Assembly: GCA_963807015.1 (NCBI GenBank) | Contig: CAWEAS010000034.1 | Location: forward strand, 806,001 to 870,000 | Source of the DNA: JAJPKK01 sp963807015 | GTDB lineage: Bacteria; Pseudomonadota; Alphaproteobacteria; Rhizobiales; Xanthobacteraceae | Reading direction: 5' to 3' | Length of the DNA: 64,000 nt | Shown: positions 17,502 to 26,796 of the stretch, in pieces | How the letters are laid out: each line of letters opens with the position of its first letter | How positions within the stretch are numbered: position 1 is the stretch's first letter | Translations under genes and position numbers: made by a program | Notes under the pieces: generated by a model | The model's database searches: none | Told to the model about the DNA's origin: nothing | What the model saw: only the letters and a program-made list of their open reading frames with translations

Positions 17502-18428
17502 ATGGCGCTCGCGCAGGAAACGGTGGAAGTTGCGGAGCCGATCGAGCGGCCGAAGCGCCGGACGGGCTTCTGGTACCCGTACCTCTTGATCGCGCCGACC
17601 ATGCTGACACTGACGGTCGTGTCGCTGGTGCCGTTCATCTACGCGATCTATCTCAGCCTCTACGAGGCGAAATACGGGCGCGTGACCGATTTCGTCGGCC
17701 TCGGCAATTACGTGACGTTGTTCGCCGACGCGCGGTTCTGGAATTCCATGGGGATCGCCGCGGTGTTCGTCGCGATCGCCGTGCCGGTCGAATTCATGCT
17801 GGGGCTCGCCGGAGCGCTGGTGCTCAATCAAAACATCCGCGGGCGATCGATCCTGGTGCCCTTCCTGTTCGTGCCGGCGATGATGGCCCCGATCGTAGTC
17901 GGGCTGTTGTGGAAGATCATGCTGGCCGGCTCGTGGGGCTTGATCTCCTACAATGTGCTGGAGCGCTTCGGCCTCATCGGCAGCACCTCGGTGTTCGCAT
18001 CACCGAACCTCGCGCTCTATGCACTGATCTTCGTCGACATCTGGCAATGGACGCCGTTCATGATGCTGGCCTTCTTCGCCGGCTTGCAAGCCTTGCCGCT
18101 CGGGCCCTATCGCGCCGCCGCGGTCGACGGGGCGAGCAGCCTGCAGATGTTCTTCCGCCTGACCTTGCCGATGTTGACGCCACTGCTCGCCGTCGTCGGG
18201 CTGCTGAGGCTGATCGACGCTTTCAAGGTGTTCGACCCGGTCCTCATCCTGACCGGCGGCGGCCCTGGCACGGCGACCGAGACCCCGAGCATGCTCGCCT
18301 ACAAGATGACCTTCGAATTCTGGAATATCGGCGAGGCCTCGGCCTTCGCGATCATCGTGTGGCTCGCGTTCTTCGTTTTCTGCAACGTGTTCTACCAGAT
18401 CGCGAAAAAGCGGCTCAACGCATTCTGA
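17502..18428 (+). CDS. ABC transporter permease (MalF type)
   Basis: A 308-residue inner-membrane permease with six predicted helices after a cytoplasmic start. The EAA-type loop that contacts the ATPase is YRAAAVDGASSLQMFFRLTLPML near residues 205-225, followed by the conserved DPVLILTGGGPGTATETPSMLAYK block typical of sugar permease 1. The gap from the binding protein gene is 124 nt. The next permease gene starts 12 nt after its stop. Confidence 0.9.
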   Translation: MALAQETVEVAEPIERPKRRTGFWYPYLLIAPTMLTLTVVSLVPFIYAIYLSLYEAKYGRVTDFVGLGNYVTLFADARFWNSMGIAAVFVAIAVPVEFMLGLAGALVLNQNIRGRSILVPFLFVPAMMAPIVVGLLWKIMLAGSWGLISYNVLERFGLIGSTSVFASPNLALYALIFVDIWQWTPFMMLAFFAGLQALPLGPYRAAAVDGASSLQMFFRLTLPMLTPLLAVVGLLRLIDAFKVFDPVLILTGGGPGTATETPSMLAYKMTFEFWNIGEASAFAIIVWLAFFVFCNVFYQIAKKRLNAF

Positions 18429-18440
18429 AAAGGCCAGCGC

Positions 18441-19259
18441 GTGCGTAGCAATCGCCCAAGCATCGTCTGGACCACCGTCGCCGTGGCGTACGGCCTCGTG
18501 GTGCTTTTCCCGGTGTTCTGGATCGCGACCATGGCGGTCAAGCCGACCGACGCGATGTTTGCCCGGCCGACCGTGTTCTTGTTCGAGCCGACCCTTGAGC
18601 ACTTCGATTACGTGATCGCCCAGGGCTTTCACTGGAACCTGCTCACGTCGCTGCTGCTCAGCAGCGTCTCGACCCTGCTGGTGGTCATCATCGGCACACC
18701 CGCCGCCTACGCGTTCGCCCGGTTCGAGATGAAGGGCAAGGACGACCTCTTTCTCTTTATTTTGGCGACGCGGATGGCGCCGCCGGTCTGCCTCGTCATT
18801 CCCTTCTACTTGATCTTCGCCAAGATCGGCCTGATCGACTCGTTCGTCGGCCTCACCATCGCGTACATGACCTTCAACCTGTCGTTCTACGTCTGGGTGC
18901 TGCGCAGCTTCTGCCGCGACCTTCCGGTCGAGATTGAAGAGGCAGCGGAGTTGGAAGGCTGGTCGAAGCCGCAGATCTTCCGCCGCATCGTCTTCCCCCT
19001 GCTGCGCAACGGCGTCATCGCGACGGCGGTGCTCTGCTTCATCTTTGCCTGGAACGAGTTCCTGTTCGCGTTCATGCTCGGCGGCAAGGCGACCCAGACC
19101 CTTCCCGTCTCCATCCCGAAACTGATCACCACGCAGGGCGTGCGATGGGGCGAGATGGCGGTCGTCGGCATCGTCGCGCTGCTGCCGGTGTTTGCCGTCG
19201 TCGTCTTCCTGCAGCGCCATATCGTTCGCGGCCTCACCCTCGGCGCCGTGAAGGGTTAG
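18441..19259 (+). CDS. ABC transporter permease (MalG type)
   Basis: A 272-residue second permease, starting at GTG. Six membrane segments are visible, with the EAA loop IEEAAELEGWSKPQIFRRIVFPLL near residues 165-190 and the C-terminal FIFAWNEFLFAFMLGG / ARF-like block of sugar permease 2. It forms the translocation pore with the preceding permease. The acetamidase gene follows after 15 nt, inside the same operon. Confidence 0.9.
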   Translation: MRSNRPSIVWTTVAVAYGLVVLFPVFWIATMAVKPTDAMFARPTVFLFEPTLEHFDYVIAQGFHWNLLTSLLLSSVSTLLVVIIGTPAAYAFARFEMKGKDDLFLFILATRMAPPVCLVIPFYLIFAKIGLIDSFVGLTIAYMTFNLSFYVWVLRSFCRDLPVEIEEAAELEGWSKPQIFRRIVFPLLRNGVIATAVLCFIFAWNEFLFAFMLGGKATQTLPVSIPKLITTQGVRWGEMAVVGIVALLPVFAVVVFLQRHIVRGLTLGAVKG

Positions 19260-19274
19260 GACATCGGAGCCAAC

Positions 19275-20228
19275 ATGACGCATCATCATCTGCCGGCACG
19301 GCCGGACACCGTACGTTGGGGTTTTTGGGACGGCTCATTGCCGCCCGTGCTGACGATCAGCTCCGGCGATACCGTGACGATCGACACGCTCTCGGGCGAG
19401 CCGCCCGACATGCCCGATGCCGCGAGCGGATTGTCCGTCCTGCCCGAACATACCGATGTGCACGCCCGCACCGGCCGCGGGCCCGGGCCTCACTTCCTGA
19501 CCGGCCCGATCGCGATCGATGGCGCGAAGGCCGGCCAAGTGCTCGAGGTCCGCATCAAGGACATCACGTTCCGGCAGGATTGGGGATGGAACCTGCAACT
19601 GCCGCTGCTCGGCACCTTGCCGGAGGATTTCCCGGAGCTGCGCCGTTTTCATGTCCCACTCGACCGCAAGAACAACACCGCGCGCATGCCATGGGGCCAG
19701 GACCTCGCGCTTGACCCGTTCTTCGGCAATTTCGGCGTGGCGCCGCCACGGCACTGGGGCCGGCTGTCGTCGAAGGAGCCCCGCGCCTTCGGCGGCAACA
19801 TGGACAACAAGGAGCTTGGCGTCGGCGCAACCGTGTACTTCCCGATTTTCGTCGATGGCGCGCTGTTCTCGGCCGGCGACGGCCATGCGCTGCAGGGCGA
19901 CGGTGAAGTATGCTTGACCGCAATCGAGACGGCGCTTACCGGCACGTTCGAATTCATCGTCCGCTCCGACATGAAGCTGACGCTGCCGCGCGCGGAAAAG
20001 GCCGATGTCTGGATCACCATGGGCTTCGACGAGGATCTCGACGACGCCGTCAAGCAGGCGCTGCGCGACATGATCAAGCTGATCGGCGAATACAGCGGCC
20101 TGTCGCCGCAGGATGCCTACTCGCTATGCTCGATCGTCGCCGACCTGCGCGTGACCCAGACGGTTGACGGCAACAAGGGCATCCATTGCGTGATATCGAA
20201 GGCGAAGCTGCCGCCCCGGCGCCGGTGA
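19275..20228 (+). CDS. fmdA: Acetamidase/formamidase family protein
   Basis: A 317-residue cytoplasmic amidase of the FmdA/AmdA family, with no signal peptide. Family features are VRWGFWDGSLPPVLTISSGD at the start, HTDVHARTGRGPGPHFLTGP near residues 60-78, GQVLEVRIKDI, VPLDRKNNTARMPWG, GALFSAGDGHALQGDGE near residue 195 and the C-terminal LSPQDAYSLCSIVADLRVTQTVDGNKG. Members release ammonia from formamide, acetamide or other small amides. It lies 15 nt behind the ABC permease gene, so it probably acts on what that transporter brings in. A second, secreted family member lies at 54621-55727. Confidence 0.88.
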   Translation: MTHHHLPARPDTVRWGFWDGSLPPVLTISSGDTVTIDTLSGEPPDMPDAASGLSVLPEHTDVHARTGRGPGPHFLTGPIAIDGAKAGQVLEVRIKDITFRQDWGWNLQLPLLGTLPEDFPELRRFHVPLDRKNNTARMPWGQDLALDPFFGNFGVAPPRHWGRLSSKEPRAFGGNMDNKELGVGATVYFPIFVDGALFSAGDGHALQGDGEVCLTAIETALTGTFEFIVRSDMKLTLPRAEKADVWITMGFDEDLDDAVKQALRDMIKLIGEYSGLSPQDAYSLCSIVADLRVTQTVDGNKGIHCVISKAKLPPRRR

Positions 20229-20354
20229 TCGTCCCCGGCTTTGCCCGCTTGCCCGAAGCCCGTCCTTTCCGCTAAAAGGGGCGCGACGGCTCCGGCCTTA
20301 ATGCGGAATTCACCATTTTCCGCGAGTTTGGGGCCCGGCAACGAGGGTGACGGC

Positions 20355-20459
20355 ATGTCGATGCGCCGCCATGGTCGCGCGATGGTTCGGGGGGCTTTGG
20401 CCCGGCCCGACGCCGCCCTCGCACGCATTCTCGCGAACCTGCTCCTTACCCGCCCCTGA
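20355..20459 (+). CDS. Leucine-rich leader peptide of leuA (attenuation candidate)
   Basis: A 34-codon open frame that ends 108 nt before leuA. It starts at ATG 20355 (or 20361) and ends ILANLLLTRP-stop, with three Leu codons in a row and six Leu in all. It has the size, place and codon bias of amino-acid leader peptides such as E. coli LeuL. The stop codon lies inside one arm of a perfect 8-bp inverted repeat (20453-20495). That arrangement allows ribosome stalling at the Leu codons to change folding of the mRNA. No ribosome site of high quality is visible, and no U-rich terminator follows. Confidence 0.6.
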   Translation: MSMRRHGRAMVRGALARPDAALARILANLLLTRP

Positions 20460-20495
20460 GGGCCGGCTGGGCGTGCGCGCCTGGGCACTCAGGGG
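20453..20495 (+). promoter_or_regulatory. Stem across the leader stop codon upstream of leuA
   Basis: CCCCTGAG at 20453-20460 pairs perfectly with CTCAGGGG at 20488-20495. The left arm contains the TGA stop of the Leu-rich leader peptide, so a ribosome terminating there would melt the stem, while one stalled at the upstream Leu codons would not cover it. A second weak 5-bp hairpin lies at 20516-20533. There is no T tract, so control could be Rho-dependent or act on translation. Confidence 0.5.
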
Positions 20496-20567
20496 ATCTG
20501 ATCGAGCGGAACCCGAGCGCGCCGCACGGCGCTATCATGCAGCCAATTCATTCAGAAGGAACTTGCC

Positions 20568-22130
<1,563 letters not shown>

Positions 22131-22302
22131 GCGCGGCACTTGCAAACATCTGCGGCCCGCGTGTCGCGTCGCTCCGGCGCGCGACATTCGGGACCAGCCC
22201 GATCGATCTCGAACTAAATGAAGGCGGGAGGCGCGACGCGTAATCCGCGGCTTCAGCGCGCTCGAACTGTGGGTACTTATTATTAGACGGTCTGCGCCGC
22301 AA

Positions 22303-22566
22303 TTACGCCGCGCTGGCGCCGGCTCCGTTGGGAATTTCGATATCGACTTCGAGGGTCGAGACCCATTCGCCGCGGTCGATTTTGACGTGGACCTTGTCGG
22401 GATCGATGGTGACGTGGCGACTCACGACGGCAAGAATCTCCTCGCGCAGCGCGATGATGAGCGACGACTGGCTCACCATGCGGCGTTCGTATTCAAGCAG
22501 GATTTGCAGGCGCTCGCGGGCGACCGGCGCGGTCGTGGCGGGTTTGAGGAAACGGAAGAGTTTCAT
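22303..22566 (-). CDS. minE: Cell division topological specificity factor MinE
   Basis: An 87-residue MinE. The N-terminal KLFRFLKP membrane-targeting stretch is followed by APVARERLQILLEYER, the MinD-activating segment, and by the dimer domain EILAVVSRHVTIDPDKVHVKIDRG. MinE drives the pole-to-pole movement of MinD and removes MinCD from midcell. The start overlaps the minD stop (ATGA), so it is the last gene of minCDE. Confidence 0.96.
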   Translation of the reverse strand: MKLFRFLKPATTAPVARERLQILLEYERRMVSQSSLIIALREEILAVVSRHVTIDPDKVHVKIDRGEWVSTLEVDIEIPNGAGASAA

Positions 22567-23378
22567 GCGGCTCTCCGTCCAAACAATTTGTTGAAGAACC
22601 CTTTCCGCTCAAAGGGAATCGTCATTTCCACCGTTTCGCCGCCGAGCCTGCGGGCGGCATCGCCGTAGGCGCGGGCCGGGCCGCTATCGCGGCCGCAAGC
22701 TGTCACCGGGGCGCCGACGTTTGACGCGCGCAGCACCTCCTCGCTTTCGGGGATGATGCCGAGGAGCGGGATCGAGAGGATTTCGAGCACGTCCTCGATG
22801 GTAAGCATCTCGCCGCGACCGGCGCGCACCGGATCGTATCGCGTGATGAGAAGGTGCTTCGGAATGCGCTCGCCGCGCTCGGCGCGCACCGTCTTGGAAT
22901 CAAGGAGCCCGATGATGCGGTCGGAATCGCGCACCGAGGAGACTTCCGGGTTAGCGACGATGACCGCCTCGTCAGCGTAGCGCATCGCGAGCGTCGCGCC
23001 GCGCTCGATGCCGGCCGGGCTATCGCAGATCACCCAGTCGAAGCGGGCACGCAGCTCTGCGACCACCCGCGCGACGCCCTCTTCCGTCAGCGCATCCTTG
23101 TCGCGGGTCTGCGAGGCGGGCAGCAGGTAGAGCGTGTCGATGCGCTTGTCGCGGATCAGCGCCTGCGGCAGCTTGGCGATGCCCTGCACCACATTGATGA
23201 GGTCGAACACCACCCGACGTTCCGCGCCCATGATGAGGTCGAGGTTGCGCAACCCAACGTCGAAATCGACAACGGCGACGTTTTGGCCGCCTCGCGCCAG
23301 CGCGGCGCCGAGCGCAGCCGTCGAGGTGGTCTTGCCGACGCCGCCCTTGCCGGATGTCACGACGATGACCTTACCCAT
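22563..23378 (-). CDS. minD: Septum site-determining ATPase MinD
   Basis: A 271-residue ParA/MinD ATPase. The deviant Walker A is TSGKGGVGKTTST near the start, and the switch regions are AVVDFDVGLRNLDL and ICDSPAGIERGA. The C-terminal IPFERKGFFNKLFGRR is the amphipathic membrane-targeting helix. It binds the inner membrane with ATP and recruits MinC. It starts 23 nt after the minC stop. Confidence 0.97.
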   Translation of the reverse strand: MGKVIVVTSGKGGVGKTTSTAALGAALARGGQNVAVVDFDVGLRNLDLIMGAERRVVFDLINVVQGIAKLPQALIRDKRIDTLYLLPASQTRDKDALTEEGVARVVAELRARFDWVICDSPAGIERGATLAMRYADEAVIVANPEVSSVRDSDRIIGLLDSKTVRAERGERIPKHLLITRYDPVRAGRGEMLTIEDVLEILSIPLLGIIPESEEVLRASNVGAPVTACGRDSGPARAYGDAARRLGGETVEMTIPFERKGFFNKLFGRRAA

Positions 23379-23401
23379 GGTGCTGCCCTCTCCGCTGTCC
23401 C

Positions 23402-24172
23402 TCAGCGCTGTCCGTTGTCCAAGCTTTTTTCCAAGCTCTTTTCGAAGCCTTGTCCGCCGAGAGCGGCGATCTTCAAGGTTTCGCCCTCAAGCCAAGCCTG
23501 GATTGCGACCGCGCGATGACTGTCTTCGATGTCGTCGGCGGTCCGGTAGAAGCCGTCGATCGCCAGAAGCTCAGCCTCCATGCGATTGCAGAAGATGCGG
23601 GCGTTACGGTTGCCCGAAGTGCCGGCCATGGCACGCCCCCGCAACGTGCCGTAGATGTGGATCGACCCGCCGGCCACGACCTCGGCTCCCGATCCGACCG
23701 AGCCGATTACGGTGATGTCGCCGTTCAGGAACACGATCGATTGCCCCGAACGGATCGGATTCTCAACGACGAGCGAGGCGGTCTCCTTGGCCGGCGTTGA
23801 TGCAGCGGCCGCCGTATTGTTGTTGCCGTTGCGCTTGCCCTCGATCGCCTCCAGTGGCGCCGCCTTGCCCCCGCGCATCAGCGGCGGCAGAGCAGGCGTG
23901 ATCTTCTCGGCCTCGACACCCTCGATCCCCATGATGCGGATCTGGCGGTCCGCCAGCTCCGAGATCAGATGGGAGATCGCCGGCGACGTCAGCGTCACCC
24001 CCGACAAGTCGAGCACGACCGGCCGGATCGCGAAGAAATCAGGGGAAGCGCGGAGCCAATTGTCGAGTTCCGTAAGCCAATCGGCTATCGGCGGTTCGGG
24101 GGCGAGCGCGAAGGCCATGTACGACCGGCCGCGCAGGCGCATGGAGCTGCGTTGACGAGCGACGCTCGACAC
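23402..24172 (-). CDS. minC: Septum site-determining protein MinC
   Basis: A 256-residue inhibitor of FtsZ assembly. The N-terminal domain (about 15-105) has FFAIRPVVLDLSGV and ISELADRQIRIMGIEG. An Asn/Ala/Thr-rich linker follows (about 115-130). The C-terminal beta-helix (about 135-235) has RSGQSIVFLNGDITVIGSVGSGAEVVAGGSIHIYGTLRGRAMAG and binds MinD. The start is GTG 24172 with GAGG 7 nt upstream; an ATG ten codons later is possible. A perfect CtrA-type site lies 45 nt before the start, which suggests cell-cycle control of the whole min operon. Confidence 0.94.
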   Translation of the reverse strand: MSSVARQRSSMRLRGRSYMAFALAPEPPIADWLTELDNWLRASPDFFAIRPVVLDLSGVTLTSPAISHLISELADRQIRIMGIEGVEAEKITPALPPLMRGGKAAPLEAIEGKRNGNNNTAAAASTPAKETASLVVENPIRSGQSIVFLNGDITVIGSVGSGAEVVAGGSIHIYGTLRGRAMAGTSGNRNARIFCNRMEAELLAIDGFYRTADDIEDSHRAVAIQAWLEGETLKIAALGGQGFEKSLEKSLDNGQR

Positions 24173-24217
24173 TGCGACCTCACTTCGGTTTCCGAAACGT
24201 TAATGCCCCCTCAGTCG

Positions 24218-24233
24218 TTAACGGCTGGTTAAC
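24218..24233. promoter_or_regulatory. CtrA-type site upstream of minC
   Basis: TTAA (24218-24221), seven bases, TTAAC (24229-24233). It fits the CtrA consensus TTAA-N7-TTAAC fully, and on both strands, because the site is palindromic (GTTAAC at both ends). It lies 45 nt upstream of the minC GTG in a gap that holds no other gene. A further TTAA lies at 24200. CtrA control of minCDE has been described in other Rhizobiales. Confidence 0.6.
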
Positions 24234-24336
24234 GGTTTGTTCGGGGCGAATCACGCAAGACACCACCACCGTGTCAAACTGGCTGATTCGCCTCGGCGCG
24301 CCAAGCCTTTATCCAACGCCATGAAGGCCAATTGGC

Positions 24337-25704
24337 CTACGCGGCGCCCCTCATTTCGCCGCCTGAAGGGGACGGGACCGGCACGCCGTCGGCCGCATAT
24401 TCGTTGAGTTTGTTGCGCAGCGTGCGGATCGAAATGCCGAGGATATTGGCCGCATGGGTGCGATTACCCAGGCAATGTTTCAACGTTTCCAGGATGAGAT
24501 CGCGCTCGACGTCGGCGACGGTGCGGCCCACCAAGGCCCGGGTCACAGCTTCGGCAGCGAATGCCGCATGGGCCACCGCCGCGGGCTTTGACGGATCGAG
24601 GCGCATGCCATCGGGCGAGATGAGCGCCTCGGTGCCAATCTCGCTGCCGGTCGCAAGCAACACCGCCCGGTGCATGGTGTTCTCAAGCTCCCGGACATTG
24701 CCGGGCCAGCGGTTCACGGCGAGCTGGCGTTTGGCGTCGGCTGAGAGTGGGCGTAGCGGAGCACCATTCGCCTCGGCGTATTTGCGGGCGAAGTGCTGGG
24801 CCAATTCGATGACGTCGGCGGGCCGCTCGCGCAGGGACGGGATCTTGAGGTTGACGACATTGAGACGGAACAGCAGGTCCTCGCGGAACGTGCCGTCACG
24901 CACGGCCTCCGGGAGATTGCGGTTCGAGGTCGCGATGATGCGGATGTTGACCGGCACCGGTCGCGTGCCGCCGACGCGATCGACCATGCGCTCCTGCAAC
25001 GCGCGCAGAAGCTTTGCCTGCAGCCGAACGTCCATCTCGGAGATTTCATCGAGCAGCAGCGTGCCGCCGTTTGCTTCCTCGAACTTGCCGACCCGTCGCG
25101 CGATCGCCCCGGTGAAGGCCCCCTTTTCGTGACCGAACAGCTCGGATTCCATGAGTTGCTCGGGTATTGCGGCGCAGTTGACCGAGATGAACGGGCCGCG
25201 CGAGCGCGCCGAGCGCGCGTGGACGTAGCGGGCCAGCACCTCCTTGCCGGTGCCCGAATCACCGGTGATCAGCACCGAGGCGTCGGACGGCGCGATCTGC
25301 TGGGCGAGCTTGATGACATGCGCCATGGCCTCATCGCGATAGACGAGTTCGCGCGTGTCGTCGGCCACCGCCGCGAGCACGGCCGCGATCATCTCGGGAT
25401 CGGGCGGCAGCGGGATGTATTCCTTGGCACCGGCATGAATGGCCGCGACCGCGGCCCGGGCATCATTCTGCGTCCCGCAGGCGACGATCGGCACATGGAT
25501 GTGCTCGGCTTCGAGGCGCAGCACGAGATCGCGGATATCGATCGCGACGTCGACCATCAGGAGGTCGGCACCCTTGCCGGACCGCAGCACGGCCATCGCC
25601 GTGTCGACGCGCTCGGCGTGGGTGACCGCGGCGCCCTTGTCCATGGCGATCTTGGTTGCGGCGGTGAGCTGCCCCCTGAGAGTTCCGACGATCAGCAGGC
25701 GCAT
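24337..25704 (-). CDS. flbD: Sigma-54-dependent flagellar regulator FlbD
   Basis: A 455-residue NtrC-like activator. Residues 1-115 form a receiver-like domain lacking the usual acidic pair at the start (MRLLIVGTLRG), as in Caulobacter FlbD, which is not controlled by a standard kinase. The AAA+ domain has Walker A GDSGTGKE, the GAFTGA sigma-54 contact loop, GGTLLLDEISEM (Walker B) and the arginine finger region FREDLLFRLNV. The C-terminal Fis-type helix-turn-helix is THAANILGISIRTLRNKL. It activates late flagellar genes and represses early ones. It is last in the fliF-fliG-fliH-fliN-flbD block, as in Caulobacter. Confidence 0.95.
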   Translation of the reverse strand: MRLLIVGTLRGQLTAATKIAMDKGAAVTHAERVDTAMAVLRSGKGADLLMVDVAIDIRDLVLRLEAEHIHVPIVACGTQNDARAAVAAIHAGAKEYIPLPPDPEMIAAVLAAVADDTRELVYRDEAMAHVIKLAQQIAPSDASVLITGDSGTGKEVLARYVHARSARSRGPFISVNCAAIPEQLMESELFGHEKGAFTGAIARRVGKFEEANGGTLLLDEISEMDVRLQAKLLRALQERMVDRVGGTRPVPVNIRIIATSNRNLPEAVRDGTFREDLLFRLNVVNLKIPSLRERPADVIELAQHFARKYAEANGAPLRPLSADAKRQLAVNRWPGNVRELENTMHRAVLLATGSEIGTEALISPDGMRLDPSKPAAVAHAAFAAEAVTRALVGRTVADVERDLILETLKHCLGNRTHAANILGISIRTLRNKLNEYAADGVPVPSPSGGEMRGAA

Positions 25705-25744
25705 GTCATGCCTCCATTGGTAGCTAGACGCTTACGGCCGCGCA

Positions 25745-26104
25745 TCAGGCGCGATCCGCTTTGATGATTTCGGTCATGGTCACGCCGAGCTTGTCCTCGA
25801 CCAGCACGACTTCGCCGCGCGCCACCAGCCGGTTGTTGACGTAGATGTCGATCGCCTCGCCGACCTTTCGATCGAGTTCGAGCACCGCGCCGGGTCCGAG
25901 GTTGAGGAGATCGCCCACGTCCATCTTGGCGCGGCCCAGCACGGCGGACACCTGCACCGGCACGTCGAAGACGGCCTCGAGGTCGGCAGCGCCGCGCGCA
26001 ACCCCGCCGGTATCCGGCGTCGCGGAGACGTCCTCGGCGGGCACGGCCCCCTTACTGCGGTCAAGGTTCGGCAGCGGGATGTTGCCCTTGTCGCTGTCCG
26101 CCAT
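25745..26104 (-). CDS. fliN: Flagellar motor switch protein FliN
   Basis: A 119-residue C-ring protein. The N-terminal 40 residues are a disordered Pro/Ala leader. The SpoA domain follows with VFDVPVQVSAVLGRAKMDVGDLLNLGPGAVLELDRKVGEAIDIYVNNRLVARGEVVLVEDKLGVTMTEI-type spacing. It forms the base of the C ring with FliM and FliG and binds the export ATPase regulator FliH. It lies 22 nt after fliH and 40 nt before flbD. Confidence 0.95.
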   Translation of the reverse strand: MADSDKGNIPLPNLDRSKGAVPAEDVSATPDTGGVARGAADLEAVFDVPVQVSAVLGRAKMDVGDLLNLGPGAVLELDRKVGEAIDIYVNNRLVARGEVVLVEDKLGVTMTEIIKADRA

Positions 26105-26126
26105 GCTCCCGATCTCCCTTAAATCT

Positions 26127-26744
26127 TCACGCAGTCAGCCGCGCCGCGACGTAGCGGTGGACGAGATCATCGATCGCCGCCGCCACGTCCGCACCATCAC
26201 GGACGACGCCGCCATCCGCCCACTCGATCCGACAATCGCCGATCGCGATCTCGGGTTCTCCCAGCACGACGAGGCGCCCTTCGAAGCCGCGGTCGCGGGC
26301 AATCGCTTCCAGGCGTTCGCGCGCGGCTTCGTAAAGGGCGCTGTTGACGCGCACGGCCACATGGGGCGCCGCGATAAAGGTCTTGAAGCATTCGGTGGCG
26401 AGCGCTGCGATTTCGGCGAGCGGCTCGCGCGCCAGCAGTTCGGAGGCGAGCTTGCGCGCGACGGCGACGGCGACATCGACCGCTTCCGCCTCGAGCCGGC
26501 TCTCGATCGCCTGCATCTGGCCCGCGAGTCCGGCGAGTTGGCCGGCAATGCGCTCGTAGGCAAGCGCCGTGCGGCGCTCGGCCTCGGTGCGGGCCTGGGC
26601 TTCCGCTGCTGCCAAGCCGCGCTGGTGGCCGCGCTGCTCCGCGGCCGCGATCGCCGCCTGATGCTCTTCGGGCGTGATTTTGGGCGGGGCCGCCTTGACC
26701 GGACCGAAGTCGGCGTCGAACAAGAACTTGGCGCGCGCGTTCAT
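26127..26744 (-). CDS. fliH: Flagellar assembly protein FliH (FlbE)
   Basis: A 205-residue regulator of the flagellar type III export ATPase FliI. The start MNARAKFLFDADFG is typical of rhizobial FliH/FlbE, and GGAGG precedes ATG 26744. A long Ala/Glu/Gln-rich coiled coil covers residues about 25-90. The C-terminal domain has VAVAVARKLASELLAREPLAEIAALATECF and ends GVVRDGADVAAAIDDLVHRYV. FliH links FliI to FliN at the C ring. The gap from fliG is 52 nt. Confidence 0.9.
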   Translation of the reverse strand: MNARAKFLFDADFGPVKAAPPKITPEEHQAAIAAAEQRGHQRGLAAAEAQARTEAERRTALAYERIAGQLAGLAGQMQAIESRLEAEAVDVAVAVARKLASELLAREPLAEIAALATECFKTFIAAPHVAVRVNSALYEAARERLEAIARDRGFEGRLVVLGEPEIAIGDCRIEWADGGVVRDGADVAAAIDDLVHRYVAARLTA

Positions 26745-26796
26745 TGCGGCCTCCGAATGCCGCAAGGGCGGTTCGAGGATAGGTTGCCCGGCGCGC

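Noticed and set aside
18000..19289. A 429-codon minus-strand frame over the ABC permeases
   Set aside because: Low-complexity Asp/Glu/Arg sequence lying opposite two permeases with clear membrane segments and EAA loops.
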